From Clostridiales bacterium (GTDB lineage Bacteria; Bacillota; Clostridia; Lachnospirales; Lachnospiraceae): 5,716 bases of DNA. The notes below the pieces were generated by a model. It was not told where the DNA came from. It did no database searches and was given only the letters and a program-made list of their open reading frames with translations. Of this stretch, positions 1 to 5,716 are shown one piece after another (positions within the stretch are counted from its first letter, which is position 1; each line of letters opens with the position of its first letter). Location of the stretch: NCBI GenBank assembly GCA_019420425.1, contig JAHZHG010000077.1, positions 3,985 to 9,700 on the forward strand. Reading direction: 5' to 3'. The position numbers were made by a program, and so were the translations under genes.

Positions 1-97
1 GGACAAATCGAGGGAGACCGGCGGCGTTCATCTGGCAGAAAAGATAGGGGGAAAAAGCGGGCATTATATCAACCCGAAAAACGATCATGATGGATAA
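1..97 (+). CDS. moaC: Cyclic pyranopterin monophosphate synthase MoaC, C-terminal end (5' truncated by window)
   Basis: Only the last 31 codons are visible, read in the frame starting at base 2 and stopping with TAA at 95-97. The peptide contains VHLAEKIGGKSGHY. This matches the strongly conserved C-terminus of MoaC, where a hydrophobic strand is followed by a Leu..Glu-Lys..Gly-Gly-Lys-Ser-Gly segment; the preceding Asp-Lys-Ser also fits the family's usual '(A/V)-(I/V)-D-(K/R)' helix. MoaC acts in the cytoplasm and converts the MoaA product, 3',8-cyclo-7,8-dihydro-GTP, into cyclic pyranopterin monophosphate, completing the first stage of molybdenum cofactor synthesis. It overlaps the start of moaA by 8-11 bases, which suggests translational coupling, and the neighbouring moaA strongly supports the call. 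With so little sequence, a fusion or other architecture upstream cannot be excluded. Confidence 0.82.
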   Translation, partial: DKSRETGGVHLAEKIGGKSGHYINPKNDHDG

Positions 98-1061
98 ATA
101 TGGCAGAACAATTGACTATCTGCGTATTTCGCTGACGGACCGCTGCAATCTGCGGTGCGTATACTGTATGCCGGAGGAGGGAATCCGGCAGATTCCCCGT
201 ACAGAGATTCTGACGGATGACGAGCTCCTGCGCGTCTGCCGGTGCGCAGCCGGACTCGGCATACGGAAAATCAAGCTGACCGGCGGCGAGCCGCTGGCGA
301 GAACGGGCTGCGCGCGGCTTGCCGGTATGCTAAAGGCTATTCCGGGGATCGAAAAGGTGACGCTGACGACGAACGGGGTGCTTTTGGGGGAACAGCTGGA
401 CGCATTGCTGGAGGCCGGCGTTGACGCAGTCAATATCAGCCTGGATACCCTGGATCCGGAGCTGTTTTGCCGGATTACCAGAAGGGACGGGTTGGGCAGG
501 GTTATGGAGGGCCTGGAGGCCGCCCTTGCCCATCCGCAGCTGTCGGTAAAGCTGAACTGCGTTCCGGTGGTCAAAAACGAAGAAAATTTTGTGGCTCTGG
601 CCGGGCTGGCAAAGAAATATCCCCTCCATGTCCGTTTTATCGAGATGATGCCCATCGGCTGCGGAAAGCAGTTCCCGTTTCAGGGAGAGGAATCCATCAA
701 GGCTGTCCTGGAAAAAGCCTACGGCCCTATGCTTCCGGTTGCCGAGCGGTTTGGAAACGGTCCATGCCACTATTACAGAATCGAAGGCTTTCAGGGAAAA
801 ATTGGGTTCATCAGCGCAATGACGCACAAATTCTGCAGCCAGTGCAACCGTGTGCGTCTGACTGCGGAGGGCTATTTAAAGGGCTGCCTGCAGTTCCAGA
901 AGGGAAGGGATCTTCGGGAGCTCCTGCGCGGCGGCGGCTCGGATGAGGAACTGACAGAGACCATTGCAGACGTGATCTGGAACAAGCCGGTCAGCCACAA
1001 CTTTTACGAAGCGCAGACAGATCAGGACGAGGTACGCGCCATGTCCCAGATAGGAGGATAA
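87..1061 (+). CDS. moaA: GTP 3',8-cyclase MoaA (radical SAM)
   Basis: MoaA opens S-adenosylmethionine reductively and rearranges GTP to 3',8-cyclo-7,8-dihydro-GTP, the first step of molybdenum cofactor synthesis, in the cytoplasm. The 324-residue length is normal for the family. Visible motifs: the radical-SAM cluster site CNLRCVYC with Cys20, Cys24 and Cys27; the SAM-binding LTGGEPL at 64-70; and the MoaA-specific C-terminal [4Fe-4S] ligands Cys250, Cys253 and Cys267 (spacing CX2C-X13-C), with the Arg-Val-Arg (255-257) that binds GTP in the family. The protein ends in Gly-Gly, the conserved C-terminal tail known to be needed for catalysis in MoaA. Two adjacent ATGs (87 and 90) are possible starts. 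Neither has a clear Shine-Dalgarno, and both lie inside the end of moaC, so initiation is probably coupled to moaC translation. The downstream gene starts one base after the stop. Confidence 0.97.
   Translation: MMDKYGRTIDYLRISLTDRCNLRCVYCMPEEGIRQIPRTEILTDDELLRVCRCAAGLGIRKIKLTGGEPLARTGCARLAGMLKAIPGIEKVTLTTNGVLLGEQLDALLEAGVDAVNISLDTLDPELFCRITRRDGLGRVMEGLEAALAHPQLSVKLNCVPVVKNEENFVALAGLAKKYPLHVRFIEMMPIGCGKQFPFQGEESIKAVLEKAYGPMLPVAERFGNGPCHYYRIEGFQGKIGFISAMTHKFCSQCNRVRLTAEGYLKGCLQFQKGRDLRELLRGGGSDEELTETIADVIWNKPVSHNFYEAQTDQDEVRAMSQIGG
1052..1057 (+). promoter_or_regulatory. Ribosome binding site of mogA, inside the moaA stop region
   Basis: A perfect AGGAGG lies five bases before the ATG at 1063. 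It overlaps the last codons of moaA: the two GGA codons for the functionally important C-terminal Gly-Gly (1053-1058), followed by TAA at 1059-1061. The same bases therefore serve the coding of one enzyme and the translation start of the next. Confidence 0.85.
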
Positions 1062-1062
1062 A

Positions 1063-1551
1063 ATGAGAGCGGCAATTATTACATCCAGTGATTCCGGATA
1101 TGAAGGAAAACGCGAGGATCTGAGCGGCCCGGTGATCCGGGAAATTTTAGAGGCCAACGGATATACGGTGGTTCATGCAGTGCTGCTGCCGGACGACCGG
1201 GAGCTGCTGGCCCGCGAGATGGCCAGAATCGCCGACGAGGGGACAGCGGAGCTGCTGGTTACCACAGGCGGCACCGGCTTTTCCCCTCGGGACTGTATGC
1301 CGGAGGCTACCGCCGATATCACGGAACGTGCAGTTCCGGGGATTCCCGAAGCCATTCGCGCCTACAGCATGACCATCACCCCGCGCGCAATGCTGAGCCG
1401 CGCGGCGGCGGGGATACGGAAATCCACGCTGATCGTAAACCTGCCCGGCAGTCCGAAGGCAGTGCGGGAGAGCCTGGAATACATCATACCCTCCCTGCGG
1501 CACGGGCTGGAGATTCTGACCGGCCAGGCGTCAAACTGTGCCAGAAAGTAA
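1063..1551 (+). CDS. mogA: Molybdopterin adenylyltransferase, MogA/MoaB family
   Basis: This 162-residue cytoplasmic protein is a single MoCF-fold domain. Members of the MogA branch use ATP to adenylate molybdopterin, preparing it for molybdate insertion by MoeA. Motifs seen: the N-terminal strand AAIITSSD at 3-10; PDD at 43-45, which fits the conserved acidic ligand region; the hallmark TTGGTG at 67-72 followed by Asp77; PEAT at 80-83; and NLPGSPKA at 126-133, which forms the far side of the pterin pocket. The start ATG at 1063 has an ideal AGGAGG and lies one base past the moaA stop. The length is closer to MoaB-type and short MogA-type proteins than to E. coli MogA. The two names are hard to separate by sequence, so the family call is firm and the symbol less so. 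Its position between moaA and mobA supports a cofactor-synthesis role. Confidence 0.92.
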   Translation: MRAAIITSSDSGYEGKREDLSGPVIREILEANGYTVVHAVLLPDDRELLAREMARIADEGTAELLVTTGGTGFSPRDCMPEATADITERAVPGIPEAIRAYSMTITPRAMLSRAAAGIRKSTLIVNLPGSPKAVRESLEYIIPSLRHGLEILTGQASNCARK

Positions 1552-1573
1552 AGGCTGATCACCGATCATGAAT

Positions 1574-1582
1574 GGAGAAAGG
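1574..1582 (+). promoter_or_regulatory. Ribosome binding site deciding the mobA start
   Basis: The purine-rich GGAGAAAGG lies six bases before the ATG at 1589. The earlier in-frame ATG at 1568 has only a weak AAAGG about 13 bases upstream. This favours 1589 as the translation start; if 1568 were used, the site would fall inside the coding sequence. Confidence 0.6.
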
Positions 1583-1588
1583 AAAACA

Positions 1589-2167
1589 ATGCAGAATCCG
1601 CAGCTGTCCATGGTCGTACTGGCCGGAGGCGCCAGCAGCCGCATGGGAAAAGACAAATCCGACCTGCTTTTGCAGGGAAAAACGTTTCTTGAGACACAAA
1701 TTGAAAAAGGCAGACTGCTTGGCATCGGGGACATTCTGGTTTCCGGGTATCGGGGCGACCGGTGCAGTGCGCCTATCATCAGCGACCGCATCCCGGGCAG
1801 GGGCCCGCTGGGCGGCCTCGAAGCCTGCTTCCAAAAAGCCAGATATGCCCGCTGTCTGGTACTTGGCGTTGATGTGCCGATGACGCCTCTGTCCGACCTT
1901 AAGCGGCTGATTGCCCAGGCGGCCTCAACCAGCACCCGGGCGGTGATTCTGCAGCACGGGGAGCGGGAAGAGCCGCTGATCGGCATCTACCATACCAGCC
2001 TGGCCGGGGAGGTGGCCGAGGAGATCACCCTGCGAAAGGGTTCTGTATTTGCCTTTCTCCGGCGTATCGGCTATGAAACCTGTCTCACCACGACACCGGA
2101 TGAATATTTCGCAAACGTCAATGATCCCACTGCCTATGATGCGATGAAGCTGCGTTTTCCTGATTGA
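1589..2167 (+). CDS. mobA: Molybdenum cofactor guanylyltransferase MobA
   Basis: MobA transfers GMP from GTP to the molybdenum cofactor, making the molybdopterin guanine dinucleotide form used by DMSO-reductase-family enzymes. From the ATG at 1589 it has 192 residues, typical of MobA. The nucleotidyltransferase signature LAGGASSRMGKDKSDL lies at 11-26, the nucleotide-binding GRGPLGGL at 70-77, and VDVPM at 94-98 supplies the metal-binding Asp95. A Glu-Pro-Leu segment (128-130) precedes a strand, and a late NVNDP stretch is also family-typical. The LAGG form of the first motif favours the GTP enzyme over the CTP-using MocA, which usually has LAAG. An in-frame ATG at 1568 would add seven residues (MNGERKT). 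The later start was chosen because it has a good ribosome site and puts the first glycine-rich loop at the usual distance from the N-terminus. It is the last gene of the operon in this window and faces the multicopper oxidase gene. Confidence 0.93.
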   Translation: MQNPQLSMVVLAGGASSRMGKDKSDLLLQGKTFLETQIEKGRLLGIGDILVSGYRGDRCSAPIISDRIPGRGPLGGLEACFQKARYARCLVLGVDVPMTPLSDLKRLIAQAASTSTRAVILQHGEREEPLIGIYHTSLAGEVAEEITLRKGSVFAFLRRIGYETCLTTTPDEYFANVNDPTAYDAMKLRFPD

Positions 2168-2190
2168 ACGGGCGGCAGATTGCTGTAAAT

Positions 2191-2218
2191 GCCGCGAGAA
2201 TCATATGCTTCTCCCGGC
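2191..2218. terminator. Imperfect hairpin between convergent genes, possible bidirectional terminator
   Basis: GCCGCGAGAA (2191-2200) can pair with TTCTCCCGGC (2209-2218) through ten positions with a single C-C mismatch, leaving an eight-base loop. It sits in the 64-base gap between the mobA stop and the stop of the minus-strand oxidase. The flanks are only weakly T-rich (TGTTTG on the plus side, ATTTA on the minus side), so efficient intrinsic termination is uncertain. Confidence 0.4.
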
Positions 2219-2231
2219 TGTTTGCCAAAGG

Positions 2232-5200
2232 TTATCTGGTTTTCGCCGCGCACTTCCACAGCTTACTGCAGAAGTCCCTGCATCTGCGGCTGATTCTCCG
2301 CTTCTGTACCCGGAAAATCCCCCACATTCCGGATTCCACGTCCCATTTTAGGCTGCCGGAACGGTAGAGATAATCTCCGGGGCAGGAGGCCCCGTCTTTT
2401 AGTTCCATCGTAAACGAATTTCCGATGCTGACCCCGCCCTGGAGCGGAATCACTCGGGAAAACGGGTCATCCGGCTGCTCCCTCCATTCATGGCCGTGAA
2501 TGGTAAAGCCGACGTTCCGCGGTTTGTCTGCCGGCATCATCGTGCGGAAAACCACCCGTTCCCCGCTGTACGCCTTAAACAGCGGCGTCGCGGGGTCTCC
2601 GTGGATACGGCTGCTGAAAATCCGGGAAATCCTCCGGTCTTTTTTCAGCCGGTTGGCGAATCGCTCCGAGCGGTAGTTAACCCCTTTTTCGCCGGTATCC
2701 TCTGCGTCAATGCCTTCCCCGTCCTCCTCCGGTATGGTCTTTACCAGCTCTTCCTGTTTATCCAGCATACGGATTCCATTCTGAATCATCACCACACATT
2801 CCCGGAAGCTATCCGCGCCGGGGACGGTGATTACGGCTTCTTCGTCGTGCAACGCCGGGAAAAGCGAACCGTTCCTGTACCATTTAGCTCCCGCCGGCTC
2901 AATGAGGATAGCGCCGAACAGGCCATGATATCGGTGATTGCGCATATCCCCGAAGGACTGGATGATGCAGGGGCCGTATTCTTTATCGGCGTACCACAGG
3001 TATTTTTTGCTTTCCCCCACACCGACGGTCTGCTCCCGGTTATTATAGCCTACGTTGATTCCCGAATCACAGACCGGGTCATAGTGCAAAAACTGCGGAT
3101 TTACGGATACCCGCATGGACGGCTGGTGCGGAAAGTCCAGGGGGACTCTGGGATAATCGAAAAATTCCACCGGATGCGCCGGGTTAAACCGGTTGTGCAG
3201 GGTAACTTCAATCCATTCCCCGGCGTTGGCCCTGAGGATCAGCGGCTTTGGCTGATAATCCCCGCACAGCGCCCTCTCGGCGTCTGCAAGGGGGACAAAC
3301 AGCAGGCCGTCGGGATCGTGGTCGCCGTGGCTGTTGTAGGGGATGTTCTGCTGGACGGCGGCAATTTCGTATTTGCGGATAACCGCGTCCCTGCCGGGAC
3401 AGGGGGGAAGGGGAAGGATGCTGTCTCTGCCTTTGCAGAGCGGCTTCAGATGCTTTACCGGATGCGCGTAGGCCCGCAGGATGCCCCAAAGCCCCAGCCA
3501 TGCGTCATCGATTCCGCCGAAATAGTAAAGATAATCTCCCGGCGCGTATGGTTTCGTAATCCGAAGGTTAAAGGCTTCGGAAATACCGATTGTCTGTGAG
3601 GCGGCGGCAGGAGCGTGGGGATCGGCGATTTCCCGCTGCCAGGACAGCCCGGTCAGGTTGAAGGCGTGCTGCTCCTCATGTGCCCCGTCCAGCAGACGGA
3701 TGACGATTTCATCTCCCGGATACGTTTCCAGGACAGGCGTGGCCGGATCATCGTGAACCAGGGAACTGAATATATAGGCCGGATCCTCATGCGTTTTTAA
3801 CCGCTCCCGCATAGGCTCACAGCGGTAGTTGATGCCCATGACTCCGGGGTCATCGTGGGAGCCGGGAACCGCGGGCGGATTCAGCGCGTTGCCGTCCTGA
3901 TCAAAAAGGAAGGCGAAATCATGGACAAACAGAGCAAACTCCCGGAAGGAGGAGCCGTCCTTTCGCCGGATAACCGCCTGCGTGCCCCGCCGGAGCGGCC
4001 TTTTGCTGCGGGGACTGTGGAACGTGGCTCCGGCTTCTTCCACAAGCAGAGCCCCAAACACCCCGTGCATTTGATGGGAATTGGCAAACAGATGGTCATG
4101 GAAAAAGACGGTGCGCAGCTCCGTATCGGCAAAGAAGCGTTCGATCAGGGTTTCGTATCTTCTGGCCCCGGCGATGTTGTTCCAGCCGTTTGCAGCGCCG
4201 TCAGAAACGATGGTGTCAAATTTCACCAAATGGATGTGAAACCCGACAATATCCGTCAGCGTTTCCAGCTGGAAGGGGCTTTCCGCGATGTGCTCAGGGA
4301 GCAGGTTGGTCAGGCGGATTTCGATACAGTCCCCGGCATTGGCCCGGATGACCAGAGGCTCTACGCGGATTTTCTGTTCCTCTACCTTCCGGATATAGGA
4401 AGCCAGGCCTCCATGGTACTCCAGATCCTCCTTCAGGACAAAAAAGCGCCCCTGCGGGTCATGCCAGCCGTAGCGGTTGTAGGTCACCTTTGCCTGGACC
4501 AGCGCAATCTCAAAAACCTTTATTTCTGATTCGTCCGGATGGCAGGATGGGCAGCAGGCTTTTTCTCTGGCCAGGCAGGGGCAGGTCTCCGAATAGAGCG
4601 CGCCCGGGGCAAAATTTTCCACGAAATTTGCCCGCTCCAGCTCCGTCGGCTCGATTTCATTGCCTCCGCCGGGGTTTAATAGGCCAAGGGGCGGCTGCAG
4701 GGGACGACCTCCGAAGGTTCCCTTGATGAAGCCGGGATATCCGGGATGCGCTTCATCCTTTGGCGGCGGCGCGGCTCTGTCCTTCAGGGGGACAAGCGGC
4801 GGTATCTTTGCCCCGTCAGGGAGAATTCCCGTGCCGTCCTCCAGCCGGTCGTGTATCCGCCACAGCGTCCACATTCCTTCATGAAAATGCGGATAAAGAT
4901 GGCAGTGGAAAATCACGTCCCCGATGGTTCCCGTCAGGCTGCCCGCGCCGTGGAGAATATCCAGCGTATAGCATTCCTGGGGACTTAGCGTAATGGAATC
5001 CAGAATCGTGGAAACCGGGTTATCTCCCTCCAGACGCCACTGATGATTGTGCAGATGAAAAACATGGGTCTCCTTAACTCCGCCGTGGATCAGACGGATT
5101 TTGGCAGGATCGCCCACATAGGCGCGCAGGATGGGCGGGGCAGGATCCCCGTATACCCAGGAGCTCATGGAAATATCCTCCCCGCTGTCCGCATGACCGC

Positions 5201-5716
5201 CGGTCAGCGGAGGGCGGTTTCGCATAGGCTCGGAGCGATAGCTGATTCCCGTGGTCATTGAGGGGAGGCCGGTGTGCGGATCCACAGGCGGCAGCCCTTC
5301 TTTGTCCCGGATTTCCAGCTCATCATGGAAGAACACGGCGTATTCCCGGAAAGCTGGCCTTCCCGGAGAATAAATATCCGCAAACAGCCCGCTTTCCAGC
5401 TCCTCCCCGGTCTGCGGATCCAGCCATTTGGACTGGGGCGCTTCTACAATAATTGCGCCGAAAAGCCCGTGGATATTGGTTCCCTCCTCGCTGCTTCTGG
5501 TATCGCCCATATCGTGGAACAGGTATACGCCCTCCCGGATGGCGTACCAGGTATAGGTGATCTGTTTTCTTGTGGTCGTATCCCGGTTAAAGCCTACATT
5601 TGTCCCGTCGGATGTCTGGACGTCATAGTCCATCCCAAGTACATGGATGGAGAGCGCCCGTTTCAGGGAGTGGGAAAAAGAAATCTCGACCGTTTCTCCC
5701 ACATTGGCCCGGATAA
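2232..5716 (-). CDS. Giant six-cupredoxin multicopper oxidase, MnxG-like (5' end beyond window)
   Basis: Multicopper oxidases oxidise a substrate at a type 1 copper and reduce O2 to water at a trinuclear copper site. The frame enters at the window edge as Ile-Arg-Ala-Asn before the GTG at 5702-5700, so that GTG is an internal Val and the N-terminus, including any signal peptide, is missing. About 1,160 residues are visible; numbering here takes that Val as 1. Three homologous two-domain units can be read: about 1-290, 395-750 and 775-1134. Each carries versions of R-A-N-(A/V)-G-(E/D), HG(L/V)FGA, G-(I/V)-(N/S)-Y-R and DPA-P-P/TP. Copper ligands are complete only across units 1 and 2. These are HVFHLHNH (213-220) and HCHLYPHFHEGM (266-277) in unit 1, giving type 1 ligands His213, Cys267, His272 and Met277, then HIH (489-491) and HDH (535-537) in unit 2. 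The other domains are degenerate. A Pro/Gly-rich linker (290-395) contains five cysteines, and the C-terminus is basic with three more. Size and plan resemble the Mn oxidase MnxG; the substrate is unknown. Confidence 0.92.
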   Translation of the reverse strand, partial: IRANVGETVEISFSHSLKRALSIHVLGMDYDVQTSDGTNVGFNRDTTTRKQITYTWYAIREGVYLFHDMGDTRSSEEGTNIHGLFGAIIVEAPQSKWLDPQTGEELESGLFADIYSPGRPAFREYAVFFHDELEIRDKEGLPPVDPHTGLPSMTTGISYRSEPMRNRPPLTGGHADSGEDISMSSWVYGDPAPPILRAYVGDPAKIRLIHGGVKETHVFHLHNHQWRLEGDNPVSTILDSITLSPQECYTLDILHGAGSLTGTIGDVIFHCHLYPHFHEGMWTLWRIHDRLEDGTGILPDGAKIPPLVPLKDRAAPPPKDEAHPGYPGFIKGTFGGRPLQPPLGLLNPGGGNEIEPTELERANFVENFAPGALYSETCPCLAREKACCPSCHPDESEIKVFEIALVQAKVTYNRYGWHDPQGRFFVLKEDLEYHGGLASYIRKVEEQKIRVEPLVIRANAGDCIEIRLTNLLPEHIAESPFQLETLTDIVGFHIHLVKFDTIVSDGAANGWNNIAGARRYETLIERFFADTELRTVFFHDHLFANSHQMHGVFGALLVEEAGATFHSPRSKRPLRRGTQAVIRRKDGSSFREFALFVHDFAFLFDQDGNALNPPAVPGSHDDPGVMGINYRCEPMRERLKTHEDPAYIFSSLVHDDPATPVLETYPGDEIVIRLLDGAHEEQHAFNLTGLSWQREIADPHAPAAASQTIGISEAFNLRITKPYAPGDYLYYFGGIDDAWLGLWGILRAYAHPVKHLKPLCKGRDSILPLPPCPGRDAVIRKYEIAAVQQNIPYNSHGDHDPDGLLFVPLADAERALCGDYQPKPLILRANAGEWIEVTLHNRFNPAHPVEFFDYPRVPLDFPHQPSMRVSVNPQFLHYDPVCDSGINVGYNNREQTVGVGESKKYLWYADKEYGPCIIQSFGDMRNHRYHGLFGAILIEPAGAKWYRNGSLFPALHDEEAVITVPGADSFRECVVMIQNGIRMLDKQEELVKTIPEEDGEGIDAEDTGEKGVNYRSERFANRLKKDRRISRIFSSRIHGDPATPLFKAYSGERVVFRTMMPADKPRNVGFTIHGHEWREQPDDPFSRVIPLQGGVSIGNSFTMELKDGASCPGDYLYRSGSLKWDVESGMWGIFRVQKRRISRRCRDFCSKLWKCAAKTR
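2378..2400 (+). terminator. Intrinsic-terminator-like hairpin for the plus strand, antisense inside the oxidase gene
   Basis: CGGGGC (2378-2383) pairs perfectly with GCCCCG (2389-2394) around the five-base loop AGGAG, followed by TCTTTT. This is a compact GC-rich stem with a T tract, readable only on the plus strand. It lies about 210 bases beyond the mobA stop and opposite the codons for residues around Gly1104-Asp1110 of the oxidase, so the shape may be partly forced by coding. If it works, the cofactor operon transcript overlaps the 3' end of the oxidase message. Confidence 0.4.

Noticed and set aside
116..827. Minus-strand open frames opposite moaA
   Set aside because: They are complementary shadows of a gene with all its catalytic motifs intact on the plus strand.
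2164..2367. Small plus-strand frame beginning with TTG just after mobA
   Set aside because: It starts inside the mobA stop region on a weak TTG with no clear ribosome site, crosses the intergenic hairpin and runs antisense into the oxidase gene. The peptide matches no known small protein.
2490..3599. Long open frame on the plus strand (369 codons) opposite the oxidase gene
   Set aside because: It lies wholly antisense to clearly conserved oxidase coding sequence. The translation shows no recognisable domain, its composition looks like the complement of the oxidase codons, and no ribosome site stands out. A GC-rich opposite strand explains it.
3855..4529. Open frame of 224 codons on the plus strand
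   Set aside because: It is antisense to the oxidase region carrying the HIH and HDH copper motifs, which fixes the minus strand as coding. No recognisable protein features were seen.
2232..5702. Reading the oxidase as a complete gene starting at the GTG at 5702
   Set aside because: The frame stays open upstream, and the GTG falls within the conserved RAN-x-GE block as an internal Val, so it cannot be the natural start.
2304..5716. DNA-level tandem repeat in the oxidase gene
   Set aside because: The three units are clearly similar as protein motifs, but no long identical DNA stretches were apparent, so this is an ancient duplication rather than a recent nucleotide repeat.

Overview
The window holds five protein genes in two convergent blocks and no RNA genes, CRISPR arrays or insertion sequences. 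GC is moderately high and even throughout. Strong AGGAGG-type ribosome sites and tightly packed or overlapping genes suggest a Gram-positive bacterium, most likely a Firmicute of the Clostridia type. That placement is inferred from style and protein flavour, not from a marker gene.

Left block, plus strand, 1-2167: the end of a molybdenum-cofactor operon in pathway order. It contains the 3' end of moaC, moaA (GTP 3',8-cyclase), a mogA/moaB-family molybdopterin adenylyltransferase and mobA (guanylyltransferase). MoaA and MoaC convert GTP to cyclic pyranopterin monophosphate. MogA adenylates molybdopterin before metal insertion. MobA adds GMP, giving the guanine-dinucleotide cofactor used by DMSO-reductase-family enzymes such as formate dehydrogenases or nitrate reductases. 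Molybdopterin synthase (moaD/moaE) and the insertase moeA are not in the window. The genes overlap or sit close together, and the codons for MoaA's C-terminal Gly-Gly double as the ribosome site of the next gene.

Junction, 2168-2231: 64 bases between the converging stop codons, with one imperfect hairpin. A better intrinsic-terminator shape for the plus-strand operon lies further on (2378-2400), inside the antisense of the neighbouring gene.

Right block, minus strand, 5716-2232: one very long gene, still open at the window edge. It encodes a giant multicopper oxidase built from three copies of a two-cupredoxin unit, so six cupredoxin domains. The length and plan resemble the bacterial manganese oxidase MnxG. 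Only one complete set of copper ligands is visible: one blue (type 1) site at the end of unit 1, and a trinuclear site that would be shared between the end of unit 1 and the start of unit 2. The other four domains have lost most of the copper ligands. A cysteine cluster in the linker between units 1 and 2 and a basic, cysteine-containing C-terminal tail are unusual. This protein is the most interesting object in the window. Its substrate (Mn(II), Fe(II), Cu(I) or organic) cannot be told from sequence alone.
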